Shown here one piece after another: positions 28,781 to 41,423 of a stretch of 64,000 nucleotides of DNA. The notes below the pieces were generated by a model. It had not been told where the DNA came from, ran no database searches, and saw only the letters and a program-made list of their open reading frames with translations. Position 1 is the first letter of the stretch. Every line of letters begins with the position of its first letter. Source of the stretch: Paracidovorax avenae (GTDB lineage: Bacteria > Pseudomonadota > Gammaproteobacteria > Burkholderiales > Burkholderiaceae_C); assembly GCF_040892545.1 (NCBI RefSeq), contig NZ_CP156079.1:2515501-2579500 (forward strand), in the 5' to 3' direction. The position numbers and the translations under genes are program-made.

Positions 28781-29941
28781 GTGCCTTCCGTTTTCCGCTT
28801 CCTCCCCTCGCTGCCCCGTGCCGCGGCCGCTGCCGCCGTGCTGTCCGCCTTCGCCGCCGCGCCCGCGGGCGCGCAGGACGTGCAGACCGTCAAGATCGGC
28901 CATGCCGGCCCCGTCTCCGGCGGCATCGCGCACATCGGCAAGGACACCGAAAACGGCGTGCGCATGGCGGTGGACGACCTCAACGCGCAGAACCTCGTCA
29001 TCGGCGGCAGGAAGATCCGCTTCGAGATCGCCGCGGAAGACGATGCCGGCGACCCGCGCCAGGCCACGGCCATCGCGCAGAAGTTCTGCGACCTGAAGGT
29101 GGCGGGCGTGGTCGGCCACCTGCAGTCGGGCACCTCCATCCCGGCGTCCTCGCTCTACGACAAGTGCGGCCTGCCGAACATCACGGCCGCCGCCACCAAT
29201 CCCGACCTGACCAAGCCGGGCTACAAGACCACGTTCCGCCTGATCGCCAACGACAGCGCCCTGGGCGCCGCCCTGGCGATCTACGCGGCCGACCACCTCA
29301 AGCTCAAGACCGTCGCCGTCATCGACGACCGCACGGCCTACGGCCAGGGCGTGGCCCAGGTGTTCAAGGCCACGGCGCTGCAGAAGGGCCTGAAGGTGGT
29401 GGCCGAGGAGTTCACCAACGACAAGGCCACCGACTTCATGGCGATCCTGACTTCCATCAAGCCGAAGAAGCCCGATGCGATCTTCTACGGCGGCCTCGAT
29501 GCCCAGGCCGGCCCGATGCTGCGACAGATGGAGCAGCTGGGCATGGGCGACGTCAAGTTCTTCGGCGGCGACGCGCTCTGCACGGAGAAGCTGCCCGACC
29601 TGTCCGCCAGGTCGGCGGCACTCAGGAACGTGACCTGCGCCACGGGCGGCGCGTCCGTCGCCAGGATGCAGGGCGGCGCGGAGTGGAAGAAGCGCTACGA
29701 CGCCAAGTTCCCGGGCCAGTTCCAGATCTACAGCCCCTACGCCTACGATGCCACCATGGTGCTGGTGGACGCCATGAAGCGCGCCGACTCGGTGGATCCC
29801 AAGGTCTATACCCCCTTCATCGCCAAGACCCAGTACAAGGGCGTGACCGCCAACGTGTCCTTCACGCCCAAGGGCGAGCTGACGGCACCCGCCGTGACGC
29901 TCTACCACTACCCGGCCAACGCGCGCGTCGCGCTGAACTGA
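28781..29941 (+). CDS. Branched-chain amino acid-type ABC substrate-binding protein
   Basis: A 386-residue periplasmic binding protein of the LivJ/LivK type. The start is GTG at 28781 with TCAGGAG about nine bases upstream. A signal peptide rich in Ala ends 'APAGA' before 'QDVQTVKIGHAGPVSGGIAH'. Ligand-pocket segments such as 'VGHLQSGTSIPAS' and 'DDRTAYGQGVA' are typical. No permease or ATPase genes are adjacent, so it must work with a transporter encoded elsewhere. The ligand is not predictable. A strong hairpin terminator follows. Confidence 0.9.
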   Translation: MPSVFRFLPSLPRAAAAAAVLSAFAAAPAGAQDVQTVKIGHAGPVSGGIAHIGKDTENGVRMAVDDLNAQNLVIGGRKIRFEIAAEDDAGDPRQATAIAQKFCDLKVAGVVGHLQSGTSIPASSLYDKCGLPNITAAATNPDLTKPGYKTTFRLIANDSALGAALAIYAADHLKLKTVAVIDDRTAYGQGVAQVFKATALQKGLKVVAEEFTNDKATDFMAILTSIKPKKPDAIFYGGLDAQAGPMLRQMEQLGMGDVKFFGGDALCTEKLPDLSARSAALRNVTCATGGASVARMQGGAEWKKRYDAKFPGQFQIYSPYAYDATMVLVDAMKRADSVDPKVYTPFIAKTQYKGVTANVSFTPKGELTAPAVTLYHYPANARVALN

Positions 29942-30010
29942 GCCAAGGCTGCCTGCGCCCGGTGCGCTGCGGCATTGCCGCCGGCGGCGCCGGTTCCGAT
30001 ACAGTGGCGT

Positions 30011-30049
30011 GCCGCGCCCGGGTCTCCGGGCGCGGCACTTCCGTTTTGG
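30011..30049 (+). terminator. Strong hairpin terminator after the binding-protein gene
   Basis: GTGCCGCGCCCGG and CCGGGCGCGGCAC form a perfect 13-base stem with a GTCT loop, followed by TTCCGTTTT. It lies 69 bp beyond the stop codon. Confidence 0.8.
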
Positions 30050-30099
30050 GGAGGGCGGCCATGCCGCCTGTGCAGCGGTGATGAACGAGGAGCGACGGT

Positions 30100-31852
<1,753 letters not shown>

Positions 31853-31940
31853 GCGGCGCACCGCAGACGCCGCCGGCACGACCCTATCCGCCCCCCTTCA
31901 TCCTGCCTTTGCCGGAGCGGGCCTGACGGCCCGACGAGCC

Positions 31941-32927
31941 TTGTCCGAACACGATCACGACCATTCGCATTGCGGCCACGACCATGGCCCGCGCCACATC
32001 TACATCTACTCGCCGGCCGGTGCCGTGCGCGACAAGGCCGCGTTCAAGCGCGGCGTCGCCCGCCTGCAGGCCATGGGGCACGAGGTGGAGGTGGATGCGG
32101 ATGCGCTGGCCGTCCATACCCGTTTCGCGGGCGATGACGCCACCCGCCTCGCTGCCATCCACCGCGCCGCCGCGAGCGGCGCCGACGTGGCGCTCATCTC
32201 GCGCGGGGGCTACGGGCTCACCCGCATCCTGGACGGCATCCGCTACAAGGCCGTGGCCAAGGCGGTGGAGCGGGGCACGCAGTTCGTGGGCCTGAGCGAT
32301 TTCACCGCCTTCCAGGCCGCGCTGCTCGCGAAGACAGGCGCCATGACCTGGGCCGGTCCGGCACTGGTCGGCGACCTGGGCTGCGAAGGCGAGCCCGACG
32401 ACATCATGCTGGCCTGCCTGGACGACCTGCTCACCGGCCACGGCGAGGGCGCCGGATGGCGCATGCACAACGAGAAACCCGCGGCCGACGGAAAGCCCGC
32501 GGTGAAGGACTGCTACATCCGCAATGCCACGCTCTGGGGCGGCAACCTCGCCATGCTCTGCTCCCTGGTGGGCACGCCCTACCTGCCCCCGGTCAAGGGC
32601 GGGATCCTGTTCGTGGAGGACGTGAGCGAGCATCCCTACCGCGTGGAGCGCATGCTCACGCAACTGCTGCACGCCGGCATCCTCGCGCAGCAGAAGGCCG
32701 TCGTGCTCGGCCAGTTCACCGGCTACCAGCTCGCGCCGCACGACAAGGGCTTCAAGCTGCAGAGCGTGGTGGACTGGCTGCGCACCCGCATCAAGGCGCC
32801 GGTGCTCACCAACCTGCCGTTCGGCCACGTGCCGACCAAGGTGCTGCTGCCGGTGGGCGCGCAGGTCTCCCTCTCCGTGGAGGGGCGCGATGCCCTGATC
32901 TACTGGGGCCACGCCGCCGGCCACTGA
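31941..32927 (+). CDS. ldcA: LD-carboxypeptidase, peptidase S66 family
   Basis: About 328 residues. S66 enzymes remove the terminal D-Ala from murein tetrapeptides during recycling. The Ser nucleophile is S119 in 'VGLSDFTAFQ'; 'LFVEDVSEHPYRVERML' and 'PFGHVPTK' carry the Glu and His of the triad. The start is uncertain: TTG at 31941 gives an N-terminus very rich in His ('SEHDHDHSHCGHDHG'), and no in-frame ATG is available. Lacks a signal peptide, so cytosolic as expected. It follows tadA and precedes the cyclase gene by nine bases. Confidence 0.88.
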   Translation: MSEHDHDHSHCGHDHGPRHIYIYSPAGAVRDKAAFKRGVARLQAMGHEVEVDADALAVHTRFAGDDATRLAAIHRAAASGADVALISRGGYGLTRILDGIRYKAVAKAVERGTQFVGLSDFTAFQAALLAKTGAMTWAGPALVGDLGCEGEPDDIMLACLDDLLTGHGEGAGWRMHNEKPAADGKPAVKDCYIRNATLWGGNLAMLCSLVGTPYLPPVKGGILFVEDVSEHPYRVERMLTQLLHAGILAQQKAVVLGQFTGYQLAPHDKGFKLQSVVDWLRTRIKAPVLTNLPFGHVPTKVLLPVGAQVSLSVEGRDALIYWGHAAGH

Positions 32928-32936
32928 GCACCGCCC

Positions 32937-33884
32937 ATGAGAACCGTCCGGCATACCGTCGTGTTTTCCGACATCGTCGGCACCACGGCGCTGTTCGAAG
33001 CGCAGGGCAACACCCTGGCCACCACGGCGGTGACCGGATTGACCGAATGGATGGCGGCGACGCTCGGCCGCCATGGCGGCCGGGTGGTGAAGACGCTGGG
33101 CGACGGCGTGCTGGCCGTGTTCGGCGAGCCGGCCTCCGCCGTCACCGCGGTGGCGGACATGGCCCGGCGCCACCACGAGCGGCCCGGCAAGCCGGATGGC
33201 GCGATGGACCTGCGCGTCGGCATGGCCTACGGCGAGCTGGTGGAGGTGGACGGGGATACCTATGGCGATGCGGTGAACATCGCCTCCCGCCTGTGCGAGC
33301 GCGCCGGCGCCCGGGAGATCCTCGCCGATGCCGCCACCGTGGAGTTGGCGGGCGGCGTGGACGGCGCGGGCTATGTGCGCATGGGTGCGCTGGAACTGCG
33401 CGGCCGGGCCGAGCCGTTGCTGGTGTACCAGGTGGACTGGCGGGTGGGCGAGGAACACGGCCCGCTGACGCTGCGCGCCGGCCTGGCGAGCGAACTGGCG
33501 CCGATCCGGCAGCCCAACACCTGGATCGAGCTGGCCTGGTCCGGCTCCATCCGCACCTTCGGCGCGGCGGACAGCCCGCTGCACGTGGGCCGGGGTTCGC
33601 AGGCGCCGGTCCGGGTCGCCGATCCGCGCGTGTCGCGCCTGCACGCGCGCATCGAATGGCGCGGCGGCACCGTGGTGTTCACCGACCTCAGCAGCTACGG
33701 CAGCTGGGTGCGGTTCGACGGCAGCGAAACCGTCGTGGCGCTGCGCCGCTCCGCCTGCCTGCTGCATGGCAGCGGGCAGATCGCGCTGGGCGTGCCCTTC
33801 GGCCGCACGGACACGCCCACCCTCGGGTTCGGCGTCACCGACACCGAGTTGCCGGAAACCTGGGACACGCTCCCGCCGTACTGA
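32937..33884 (+). CDS. Class III adenylate cyclase–FHA domain protein
   Basis: A 315-residue soluble protein. Residues about 8-165 form a cyclase homology domain in which all catalytic positions are present: metal Asp D12 ('FSDIVGTT') and D56 ('TLGDG'), adenine-specifying K52 and D107, and transition-state N114 and R118 ('GDAVNIASRL'). It should therefore make cAMP. Residues about 205-300 form an FHA domain ('VGRGSQAPVRVAD', 'VSRLHARI', 'SSYGSWV') that reads phosphothreonine. The order cyclase then FHA suggests activity gated by a Ser/Thr kinase. A kinase gene lies 23 kb away in this window. Confidence 0.92.
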   Translation: MRTVRHTVVFSDIVGTTALFEAQGNTLATTAVTGLTEWMAATLGRHGGRVVKTLGDGVLAVFGEPASAVTAVADMARRHHERPGKPDGAMDLRVGMAYGELVEVDGDTYGDAVNIASRLCERAGAREILADAATVELAGGVDGAGYVRMGALELRGRAEPLLVYQVDWRVGEEHGPLTLRAGLASELAPIRQPNTWIELAWSGSIRTFGAADSPLHVGRGSQAPVRVADPRVSRLHARIEWRGGTVVFTDLSSYGSWVRFDGSETVVALRRSACLLHGSGQIALGVPFGRTDTPTLGFGVTDTELPETWDTLPPY

Positions 33885-33962
33885 TCGATTTCCCGCGCAG
33901 GGGCCGCCCACGGCCGCGTTGCTGCACGACAATCGTGCTCCATCTCGAGAGGGGGCGAAGCC

Positions 33963-36533
33963 ATGCGTTTGCGACACCGGAAAGCAGGATCCTGGATGCG
34001 TTGGAGTGCCGTGGCGGCGGTGGCGCTCACCTTGCTCGGCGGCGCGGTGGTCGCGTGCTATGTGCAGAGCCGCTTCCCGGCGCTCGACGGCCGGCTTTCC
34101 GCGCCCGGGCTCGTGGCGCCCGTGCAGGTGCGGCGCGACCCCTCCGACGTCACCCACATCCATGCCGCCTCCGCGCAGGACGCCTGGTTCGCCATGGGCT
34201 ATGTGCATGCGCAGGAGCGCGCATGGCAGCTGGAGTTCAACCGGCGCCTCATGCACGGGCAGCTGTCCGAACTGTTCGGCCCCGCCGCGCTGGACACCGA
34301 CAAGCTCATGCGCGCCCTGGACATCATGGGCACCGCCCGGCGCCAGTACGCCGGCCTGCCGGCCCCGGCGAAGGAGGCGCTGCAGGCCTACGCCCGCGGC
34401 ATCGGCAGCTTCCACCGCAGCGGGCGGGCACTGCCGCCGGAATTCCTGCTGCTGGGCGTGCCGCCCCTGGACGGCAAGGACGGCCGCGACGCCTGGACCC
34501 CCGAGGACAGCGTGGGCTGGGCGCTGATGATGGCGCTGGACATGGGCGGCAACTGGGGCCAGGAATTCACGCGCCTCTCCCTCGCCCAGGCGCTGGACAC
34601 CGACCGCCTGTGGCAGCTGCTGCCCCCGTATCCCGGCGAGCCGCAGGCCACCCGCGTGGACCTGGCGGCGCTCTACCGGGGCATGGGCATCTACCGCGGC
34701 GCGGGGCAGGGCGCTGCCGCGGCGGGCATGCCCCCGGGCGCATCCACGGCAGCTTCCACCGCCGTGCCCGCCATGGTGGCGGCCCTGGCGGGCGACGGTA
34801 CGCGCCAATGGCTGGACTGGTCGCGCGCCCTGGTGCGCGATGCGGGCACCAACGAAGGCAAGGGCAGCAACAACTGGGTGGTGGCCGGCTCGCGCACCGC
34901 CAGCGGCAAGCCGCTGCTGGCCAACGATCCCCACCTGGGCCTCTCGGCACCCGCCATCTGGTACTACGCCGCCCTGCATGCGCCGGAAGGCCGCGCCGCC
35001 GACGGCGCGCGCATCCCTCCCCTGGAAGTGGTGGGCGCAACCCTGCCGGGCCTGCCCTTCGTGGTGCTGGGCCGCACCGCGGGCGTGGCCTGGGGCTTCA
35101 CCAACACCAGCCCCGACGTGCAGGACCTCTACATCGAACGTATCGATCCTGGGAACCCGCACCGCTACCGCACGCCCGACGGCTGGGCGGCATTCACGGA
35201 GCGCCAGGAGACCATCCGCGTCAAGGGCCAGCCCGACGTGGCGGTGACGTTGCGCGCCACCCGGCACGGCCCGGTGCTGAGCGACGTGGTCGAATCCCAC
35301 GGCCGCGTGCTCGATTTGAAGCGCGCCGTGCTCGCGCTGCGCTGGAGCGCCCTGGATGCCGACAACCGCACCGTGCTGGCGGGCCTGCGCCTGAACCATG
35401 CGCGCGACGTGGAAGAGCTTTTCGATGCGCTGTCGGACTACCACTCGCCCATGCAGAACGTCGTCGCGGCCGACACCGGGGGCCGCATCGCCTTCAAGGC
35501 CGTCGGGCGCGTGCCCGTGCGCGCCGCAGGCAACGACCTGAACGGGGTCGCGCCGGCCCCCGGCTGGGACGCACGCTACGACTGGCAGGGCTGGCTGCCC
35601 TATGCCGAGACGCCGCAGGACGACGGCGCGGCCCGGGGCTGGATCGCCACCGCCAACCAGCGCATCACGCCCGAGGGCTATCCGCATTTCCTGACCCAGG
35701 ACTGGGCGCTGCCCTACCGGTACGACCGCATCGCGCAGCAGCTCGAAGCCGCCGGGAAGATCGACATGGCCGGCATGCAGCGCCTGCAGGGCGACGTCGT
35801 CTCCCTCGCCACCCTGCGCCTGCTGCCCTACCTGCAGCGCGCGCTGGCGGGACATCCGCACCCGCTGGCCGGCGCTGCTGCCGCGCAGTTGCAGGGATTC
35901 GACGGCGCCATGCGCGCCGACCGGGCTGCCCCGCTGGTCTTCGCCGCCTGGGTGGACGAACTGGCCCGCGGCACCATCGCCGCACGCATCGGCGCCGAGC
36001 GCTTCGCCGCCACCTACGGCCGGCGCGACTACCGTGCGGGCCTGGAGGGCATCCTCGAGCGCAACGACGCCTGGTGGTGCCAGCCCTCCGGTTGCGAACG
36101 GCAGTCCGCCGACGCCCTGGGCCGCGCGCTCGACCGCCTGGCTGCGGAGCAGGGGCCCGACCCCGCCCGCTGGCAGTGGGGCCGCGCCCACCCGGCCTTG
36201 AGCGTGCACCGGCCTTTCGGCAACGTGCCGGCGCTGGCGCGGTTCTTCGACGTGCAGGTGCCGTCCCCGGGCGATGCCTATACGGTCAATGTCGGGCAGT
36301 ACGACCTCGGCAGGAAGGACGGGCCGTTCGTGAACCGGCATGCCGCGTCGCTGCGGGCAGTCTATGACCTGTCGGACCTGGAGGCCTCGCGCTTCATTTA
36401 CCAGACGGGGCAGAGCGGGCTGGTGTTTTCGCCGCGGTATCGGGATATGCGGGGGGAGTGGGTGGAGGGGGGATATCGGGGGTTGCGGTTGCGACCGGGG
36501 TGGTGGAGGCACGAGTCCGAGCTGGTGCCGTAG
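33963..36533 (+). CDS. Penicillin acylase-family Ntn hydrolase
   Basis: An 856-residue precursor. An N-terminal hydrophobic segment (about 14-32) serves as signal or anchor. The alpha chain has 'DPSDVTHIHAASAQDAWFAMGY' in shortened family form, and the autocleavage site is 'NEGKG|SNNWVV', giving S302 as the N-terminal nucleophile of the beta chain. 'LLANDPHLGL' and 'GVAWGFTN' follow as in all members. The family includes penicillin G, cephalosporin and acyl-homoserine-lactone acylases; which amide it cuts cannot be told. Located in the periplasm. Its last codons abut the low-GC Rhs island. Confidence 0.92.
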   Translation: MRLRHRKAGSWMRWSAVAAVALTLLGGAVVACYVQSRFPALDGRLSAPGLVAPVQVRRDPSDVTHIHAASAQDAWFAMGYVHAQERAWQLEFNRRLMHGQLSELFGPAALDTDKLMRALDIMGTARRQYAGLPAPAKEALQAYARGIGSFHRSGRALPPEFLLLGVPPLDGKDGRDAWTPEDSVGWALMMALDMGGNWGQEFTRLSLAQALDTDRLWQLLPPYPGEPQATRVDLAALYRGMGIYRGAGQGAAAAGMPPGASTAASTAVPAMVAALAGDGTRQWLDWSRALVRDAGTNEGKGSNNWVVAGSRTASGKPLLANDPHLGLSAPAIWYYAALHAPEGRAADGARIPPLEVVGATLPGLPFVVLGRTAGVAWGFTNTSPDVQDLYIERIDPGNPHRYRTPDGWAAFTERQETIRVKGQPDVAVTLRATRHGPVLSDVVESHGRVLDLKRAVLALRWSALDADNRTVLAGLRLNHARDVEELFDALSDYHSPMQNVVAADTGGRIAFKAVGRVPVRAAGNDLNGVAPAPGWDARYDWQGWLPYAETPQDDGAARGWIATANQRITPEGYPHFLTQDWALPYRYDRIAQQLEAAGKIDMAGMQRLQGDVVSLATLRLLPYLQRALAGHPHPLAGAAAAQLQGFDGAMRADRAAPLVFAAWVDELARGTIAARIGAERFAATYGRRDYRAGLEGILERNDAWWCQPSGCERQSADALGRALDRLAAEQGPDPARWQWGRAHPALSVHRPFGNVPALARFFDVQVPSPGDAYTVNVGQYDLGRKDGPFVNRHAASLRAVYDLSDLEASRFIYQTGQSGLVFSPRYRDMRGEWVEGGYRGLRLRPGWWRHESELVP

Positions 36534-36795
36534 AGCGGCTATGCAATGAGTGTGCTTTGAACGATAGTTTTCGGCCTGAAGTTCAGGTGCACTACTGGCT
36601 TGTCTACCGTTAAGATTTTTCGTGGATCTTCACTGAGATCAAAGCACAAACCGGCCTTCAAGCGGATAGTCTGTTTTTTGGCATCCAGCCAATTGTTGGG
36701 TGAGGGCTATGGTGGACCAGGGGGATATACGGGCGCGGTTTCGATTATTTTGATAATGCATTTTTAATAATGAATTGAATTTAATTGGAGGGAAA

Positions 36796-39700
36796 ATGGT
36801 TGAATTAAAAAGAGTCTTGGGGGTATGGTGCTGGATGGGTATGATTTCTGTTGCTCATGCAGAATATCCCGTCAGAGGTCCGGTTTTTGGCTATGTTTCG
36901 GAGGACGTGTACCATACTCCGCTTTCATCGGAGCCCAGCGGTGTTTGTTCTGCGCTCGAACCGATCCTGCAGCAAAGGATGAAATATTGTGCAGTCGTTC
37001 CATCGCAGCAATTGTGCATCCCTGCGGGAGAACGTTGTCCACAGAATGAAAATGAATATGCGGATAACCCTTACATGATTTTGGGGGTTTGTAATAGAAA
37101 AGAAAACAACCATCCTTTGTATGTGGGAAATCAATCCCGCTGGGTATTTAGCCGTTGGGCATATGACAACGGAAAAGGACCGGACGACTGCGTTTGTCCT
37201 CCTCCCAGCAATGGCCCGGAGAATCCCTATCTTCGAGACCCCGTAAGCGGCTGGTGTGCTGACAAGTGGCTGCTCGATCCTCCTCCCCCACCACCACCCC
37301 CTCCGCCGCCGCCCCCACCGCCGCCTCCACCGCCTCCGGAACCGCCTGCACCACCGCCGCCCCCTCCTGACAGGGATCGGACCGCTCCGGTTTCTTCGTT
37401 TCCTGGTCCCCAGGACGGAATGTGTATGGGCGACCCTGTGGTTCCTGTCACCGGAGAGAATTTTCAGGAACAGGCCGATTTCATTGATCCACAAAAATCA
37501 GGGCTGGATTTCATTCGCATTTATCGCAGTCACTGGGCGTTGGGCTCCATCCGGCCTAATCATGGGTGGGGGCCTCAATGGAGTCATAATCATGCCATTG
37601 TCTTGAATGTGGCAGGTAGTGTTGCTACCATGGTTTTTGGTAATGGTTTGGAGCGCGAATTCACCCAAAACCCGGCAGGAGAGTGGATCGCAAAGCAGCC
37701 AGGTGACTCCATTAGCCAGGCTTCTGGTTTCTGGAACGTAAAATATGCCGAAGATGATTCGACGTTCAAGTTTGACAGCGCAGGCAAGCTGCTGGAGCGC
37801 CGCTATAGGAATGGATGGATCGTTTCGTATGAATATTTCGGTGCTGCGTTGACAAGCATCCGGAATCATTTCGGCAGAAGCATCACTTTCGAACGGAACG
37901 GTGGCCGTTTCGTCGAGCGTATGAATTGGCCGGATGGATCGATAATTTCCTACTCGTATGCAGGAATTAGTGCTGAGAGCTTCAGTCTGAGCGCTGTTTC
38001 CTACGGTGGAAGTTACACGAAGAAATATGTCTATGAAAATTCAAAATACCCATTGCTATTGACGGGCCTCATCGATGAAGATGGTAAGCGGTATGCGAGT
38101 TTCAACTATGACGACCAAGGCCGCACACTGAAAGCTGCTCATGCTGGCGATGTCTTGGCGCATGAGTTCGACTATTCCAGTATCGCTTCTGGAAAAGCAC
38201 TCGTAAAGGATGCTCAAGGTCAACGCCGGGAGTTCGGCTTTGCACATCAAAATGGCAGCATGGTCATTACGACAGCTTCGGCCGTTCCTGCCTTGGCCTA
38301 TGACCCAGTGGCTACGCGAACCGTGAATTCCGCCGGCTTGGTCTCAACGGAGCAATCTTTTGCTGGCCGTAGAAATATCTATGATTGGAATGAACAACGA
38401 AAATTGCCTGTCAAGGTGACACACGCTGCAGGCAGTGCAGATGAAAGGGCGGTAAGTACGGACTGGCATTTGGTTTTTCGGCTTCCTATTAGAATCAAGG
38501 ACGGAAGCAGGGTCACTGAATACGACTATGATGCTTACGGTAATTTGGCCAGTGAACGGCTCTATGATGCGGCACAGGCTGATGGTGCGTCCAAGGCATT
38601 GGTACGAACCTGGGAGTATGATGATTGGCGCTTGGTTTCTTCGTCGGATTTTAATGGGGCCAAGACGACCTACAATTACGGATATCCAGTCGGACCAAAA
38701 CCTCTGGAGGTACAAAATCCCCTTGGGCATATAACTTCCTATTATTATCAGGATGGTTATCTTTCCTACATGCGTCGCCCAAATGATGTTTCATATGACA
38801 TCGTTAGTGGTGCTGATCCTCGCCGTCTTGTAACGCAAATATCCTCTTCTGGCCTGTTTTGGAATTATCAATATAATCAAATAGGGAAAATATCGCGCAG
38901 ATCCGAGCCTTCGGGATATTACGTCGATTATTCTTATGATGATGCACACAGACTTTCTGCATGGCGCGACAACCGCGGTGGCTCGGGAAAGTATGCCTAT
39001 GATGGCTTCAACAATTTGGTACTCTCGGAGGTTAGAGATGCTGCGGGCAAGGTCGTGTGGCTGGAACAAAAGAAATACAACACGTTCAATCAGCTCGAAA
39101 GCGTGCAGTCGGGAAACGAAAAAACCATATATGCCTACGACCCTGACGGTAGAATGACCAGCGAAACCAATGCACTTCTGCAGCGGTATGAGTACGAACG
39201 GAATGCATTCGGTCTGACCACGAAAATCACGGATCCCTACAAGAAGACAGCAAGCTTTTCATACGACGGGCTGGGGGTTGTGAAGTCCGCGACTGATTAC
39301 ACCGGAGTTGCCACCACTTATACCAATGATCTTCGCGGTAATCCTACGCGTGAAATGGTTTCGGACATAGGTACGCTGGATGTCCAATACGACGCGATGG
39401 GGCGTGCCGTTCAATGGACAGACGCCTTGGCTCGCACAACCAAGGTCAGCAGGGATGCCTTGGGGAGGACCACGCGGCTGCTTTTCTCTGACGGAAAGCA
39501 GAGTGTGTTGCGCTATGACCTGACAGGGGCCACATACAACGCCAACAACGCGCCCAAGGCAAGTGTCGGGGCCTTGAGTGAGCTTCTGGACCCAGGTGTG
39601 ACCACGCGTTTCCGTTACGACGTGATGGGCAGGATCATGGGCAAGACGCAAATACTTGCCTCGGGTGGCGATACCCGGTCGGTGGGATATTCATACGTTG

Positions 39701-41418
39701 AGGCCGGCAGCGGCGGTGCGGGGGCACTCGCCAGCATCGCCTACCCCAGCGGAAGGCGCCTGCAGTTCCAGTACGACGCTACCGGGCAACTCGTCGGGCT
39801 GCGATGGAACGGCCAGATATTGCTCTCTGGAATCACCTGGACTCCCACGGGGCAACCTACGGGCTGGGCTTGGGCTGCTGGCAGCCTGAAGGAACAGCGA
39901 AGCTATAGCGTGACGGGCCGGTTGACGTCGAGCCGACTGCTGCCGCAGTTGAATTGGGATGCCGCGGGCCGGCTCACGGGTCTCCAGCAGCAGCACATGC
40001 TGCCGGCCGCGAGTGGCGGTGCTGCACAGCAGGTGCTGCTGTCGAGCGCTTTCACATATGACGCACTGGGCCGCTTGACCGGCAGTGCCCACAGCCTGCC
40101 CACGAGTGCTGTTATGCCGAAGGGCTGGGGCCTGGGTGACACCGTGGGTGCTACCTCCAGCGGTTATTCCCTGGACGCCAACGGCAACCGTTCTCAGTCC
40201 TTTCACAGCAGTGCTGGCGGGGCAGGAACGGCCAAGCTGGAGCGTGTTTATCAACCTGTGCCTGGCAGCAATCGGCTCAAGGGCTACACCGAAACCTTCA
40301 CGCCCGCAGGCACCGCAGCGCGCCGCACCGATGTCGTCTATGCCCAGGACGCCACCGGTGCGCTCACGAAAAAGGGCGATGCCTATCTGCACTATGGCGC
40401 CGATGGCCGCATCGCCAAGGCGGGGGCGAGTTCCGACCCCAGGAATGCGCTGGCAATGGGCTACACCACCAACGCCCTGGGCCAGCGGGTCTTGAAGAGT
40501 GACGCACGCATCTCGGGCACGAACGCCAATAGTGCGATCACCCTGCAAACGGTTTATGCGGATGACGGCATCGGCAGTACGGTGCTGGGCCAGTATGGCA
40601 ATCGCCGCAGCAGCAACAGTGGTGCACCGGCGGGCGAAATGGACAGCACGGAAGTGATCTGGCTGCCCACTGTGTCAGGACCGCTGCCCGTGGCAGCACA
40701 GATCAACGGTCGGCTGTACTCGATCGATGCAGACCATCTGAACACCCCACGCCGCTTGACGAATTCTCAAGGACAGGTCGTATGGCAGTGGCTCATTACA
40801 GGCTTTGGAGAGGCAAATCCGACCACAGGGTTCACAGGTTATGCGCAAAGTGGTGAGAGCAGCGGCCGGAGCTACAGCGAGCCGGTCCGGTTCGACCTGC
40901 GTTATCCGGGTCAGGTGTGGGACGAAGAGACTGGGTTGAACTACAACCTGCATCGATACTATGACCCGGCGACGGGGAGGTACATACAGGCTGATCCGAT
41001 CGGACTGGGGGACGGTTGGAATCGGTTTTTATACGCGAAAGGTAATCCTTCTTCGTACTACGATCCAACCGGTGAGTTTGCGATGGCGATTCCGTTTATT
41101 CCAGCTGTTATTACTGGCGCGGACATTGCGGTTGGGATTGGTTTGGGCGCATTGGGGTATGGGCTGGATCGGATGTTTGCGAAGCCCGGCAATGAATCCA
41201 GGCCTTCGGATGCGCCTGCAGGTACCAAGCCGATAGACCAAATGGGACTTGGGCGGGGCGATGTTCATGATATTAAAGATGGAGTGGGGGCTGGAGCACG
41301 TGACTGGACTGGCATTGCTCCCAATGGTGATGTTGTTACTAGCGGTCGTAATGGTCGTGCAGTCAATCATGGTCCTGCAGATCAGTTTACAAATCGTCCT
41401 ACCGGCCTCTGCCGTTAA
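36796..41418 (+). CDS. Secreted Rhs/YD-repeat polymorphic toxin-like protein
   Basis: A 1540-residue protein with ATG at 36796 and GGAGG five bases upstream. Order: Sec signal peptide (cleavage after 'MISVAHA'), a Cys-rich region (about 35-160), 20 consecutive prolines (162-181) followed by a mixed Pro/Ala stretch, a DUF6531 entry ('[11 protein letters not shown]', about 213), many YD repeats, the Rhs core ('[16 protein letters not shown]' about 1308; '[15 protein letters not shown]' about 1390), then a 115-residue variable tip with '[20 protein letters not shown]' and a hydrophobic segment. The tip is probably the toxin; I do not recognise its activity. It lacks PAAR or VgrG. Base composition is lower-GC before about 39650 and in the tip, higher in between, a mosaic typical of rhs loci. 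Confidence 0.93.
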   Translation: MVELKRVLGVWCWMGMISVAHAEYPVRGPVFGYVSEDVYHTPLSSEPSGVCSALEPILQQRMKYCAVVPSQQLCIPAGERCPQNENEYADNPYMILGVCNRKENNHPLYVGNQSRWVFSRWAYDNGKGPDDCVCPPPSNGPENPYLRDPVSGWCADKWLLDPPPPPPPPPPPPPPPPPPPPEPPAPPPPPPDRDRTAPVSSFPGPQDGMCMGDPVVPVTGENFQEQADFIDPQKSGLDFIRIYRSHWALGSIRPNHGWGPQWSHNHAIVLNVAGSVATMVFGNGLEREFTQNPAGEWIAKQPGDSISQASGFWNVKYAEDDSTFKFDSAGKLLERRYRNGWIVSYEYFGAALTSIRNHFGRSITFERNGGRFVERMNWPDGSIISYSYAGISAESFSLSAVSYGGSYTKKYVYENSKYPLLLTGLIDEDGKRYASFNYDDQGRTLKAAHAGDVLAHEFDYSSIASGKALVKDAQGQRREFGFAHQNGSMVITTASAVPALAYDPVATRTVNSAGLVSTEQSFAGRRNIYDWNEQRKLPVKVTHAAGSADERAVSTDWHLVFRLPIRIKDGSRVTEYDYDAYGNLASERLYDAAQADGASKALVRTWEYDDWRLVSSSDFNGAKTTYNYGYPVGPKPLEVQNPLGHITSYYYQDGYLSYMRRPNDVSYDIVSGADPRRLVTQISSSGLFWNYQYNQIGKISRRSEPSGYYVDYSYDDAHRLSAWRDNRGGSGKYAYDGFNNLVLSEVRDAAGKVVWLEQKKYNTFNQLESVQSGNEKTIYAYDPDGRMTSETNALLQRYEYERNAFGLTTKITDPYKKTASFSYDGLGVVKSATDYTGVATTYTNDLRGNPTREMVSDIGTLDVQYDAMGRAVQWTDALARTTKVSRDALGRTTRLLFSDGKQSVLRYDLTGATYNANNAPKASVGALSELLDPGVTTRFRYDVMGRIMGKTQILASGGDTRSVGYSYVEAGSGGAGALASIAYPSGRRLQFQYDATGQLVGLRWNGQILLSGITWTPTGQPTGWAWAAGSLKEQRSYSVTGRLTSSRLLPQLNWDAAGRLTGLQQQHMLPAASGGAAQQVLLSSAFTYDALGRLTGSAHSLPTSAVMPKGWGLGDTVGATSSGYSLDANGNRSQSFHSSAGGAGTAKLERVYQPVPGSNRLKGYTETFTPAGTAARRTDVVYAQDATGALTKKGDAYLHYGADGRIAKAGASSDPRNALAMGYTTNALGQRVLKSDARISGTNANSAITLQTVYADDGIGSTVLGQYGNRRSSNSGAPAGEMDSTEVIWLPTVSGPLPVAAQINGRLYSIDADHLNTPRRLTNSQGQVVWQWLITGFGEANPTTGFTGYAQSGESSGRSYSEPVRFDLRYPGQVWDEETGLNYNLHRYYDPATGRYIQADPIGLGDGWNRFLYAKGNPSSYYDPTGEFAMAIPFIPAVITGADIAVGIGLGALGYGLDRMFAKPGNESRPSDAPAGTKPIDQMGLGRGDVHDIKDGVGAGARDWTGIAPNGDVVTSGRNGRAVNHGPADQFTNRPTGLCR

Positions 41419-41423
41419 ATATT

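Noticed and set aside
31884..36512. A 1542-codon open frame on the minus strand across ldcA, the cyclase gene and the acylase gene.
   Set aside because: Shadow of three well-supported genes; no family motif or plausible start.
37148..37494. Gly-rich or Arg/Trp-rich frames opposite the proline hinge.
   Set aside because: Reverse complement of proline codons; no start signals.
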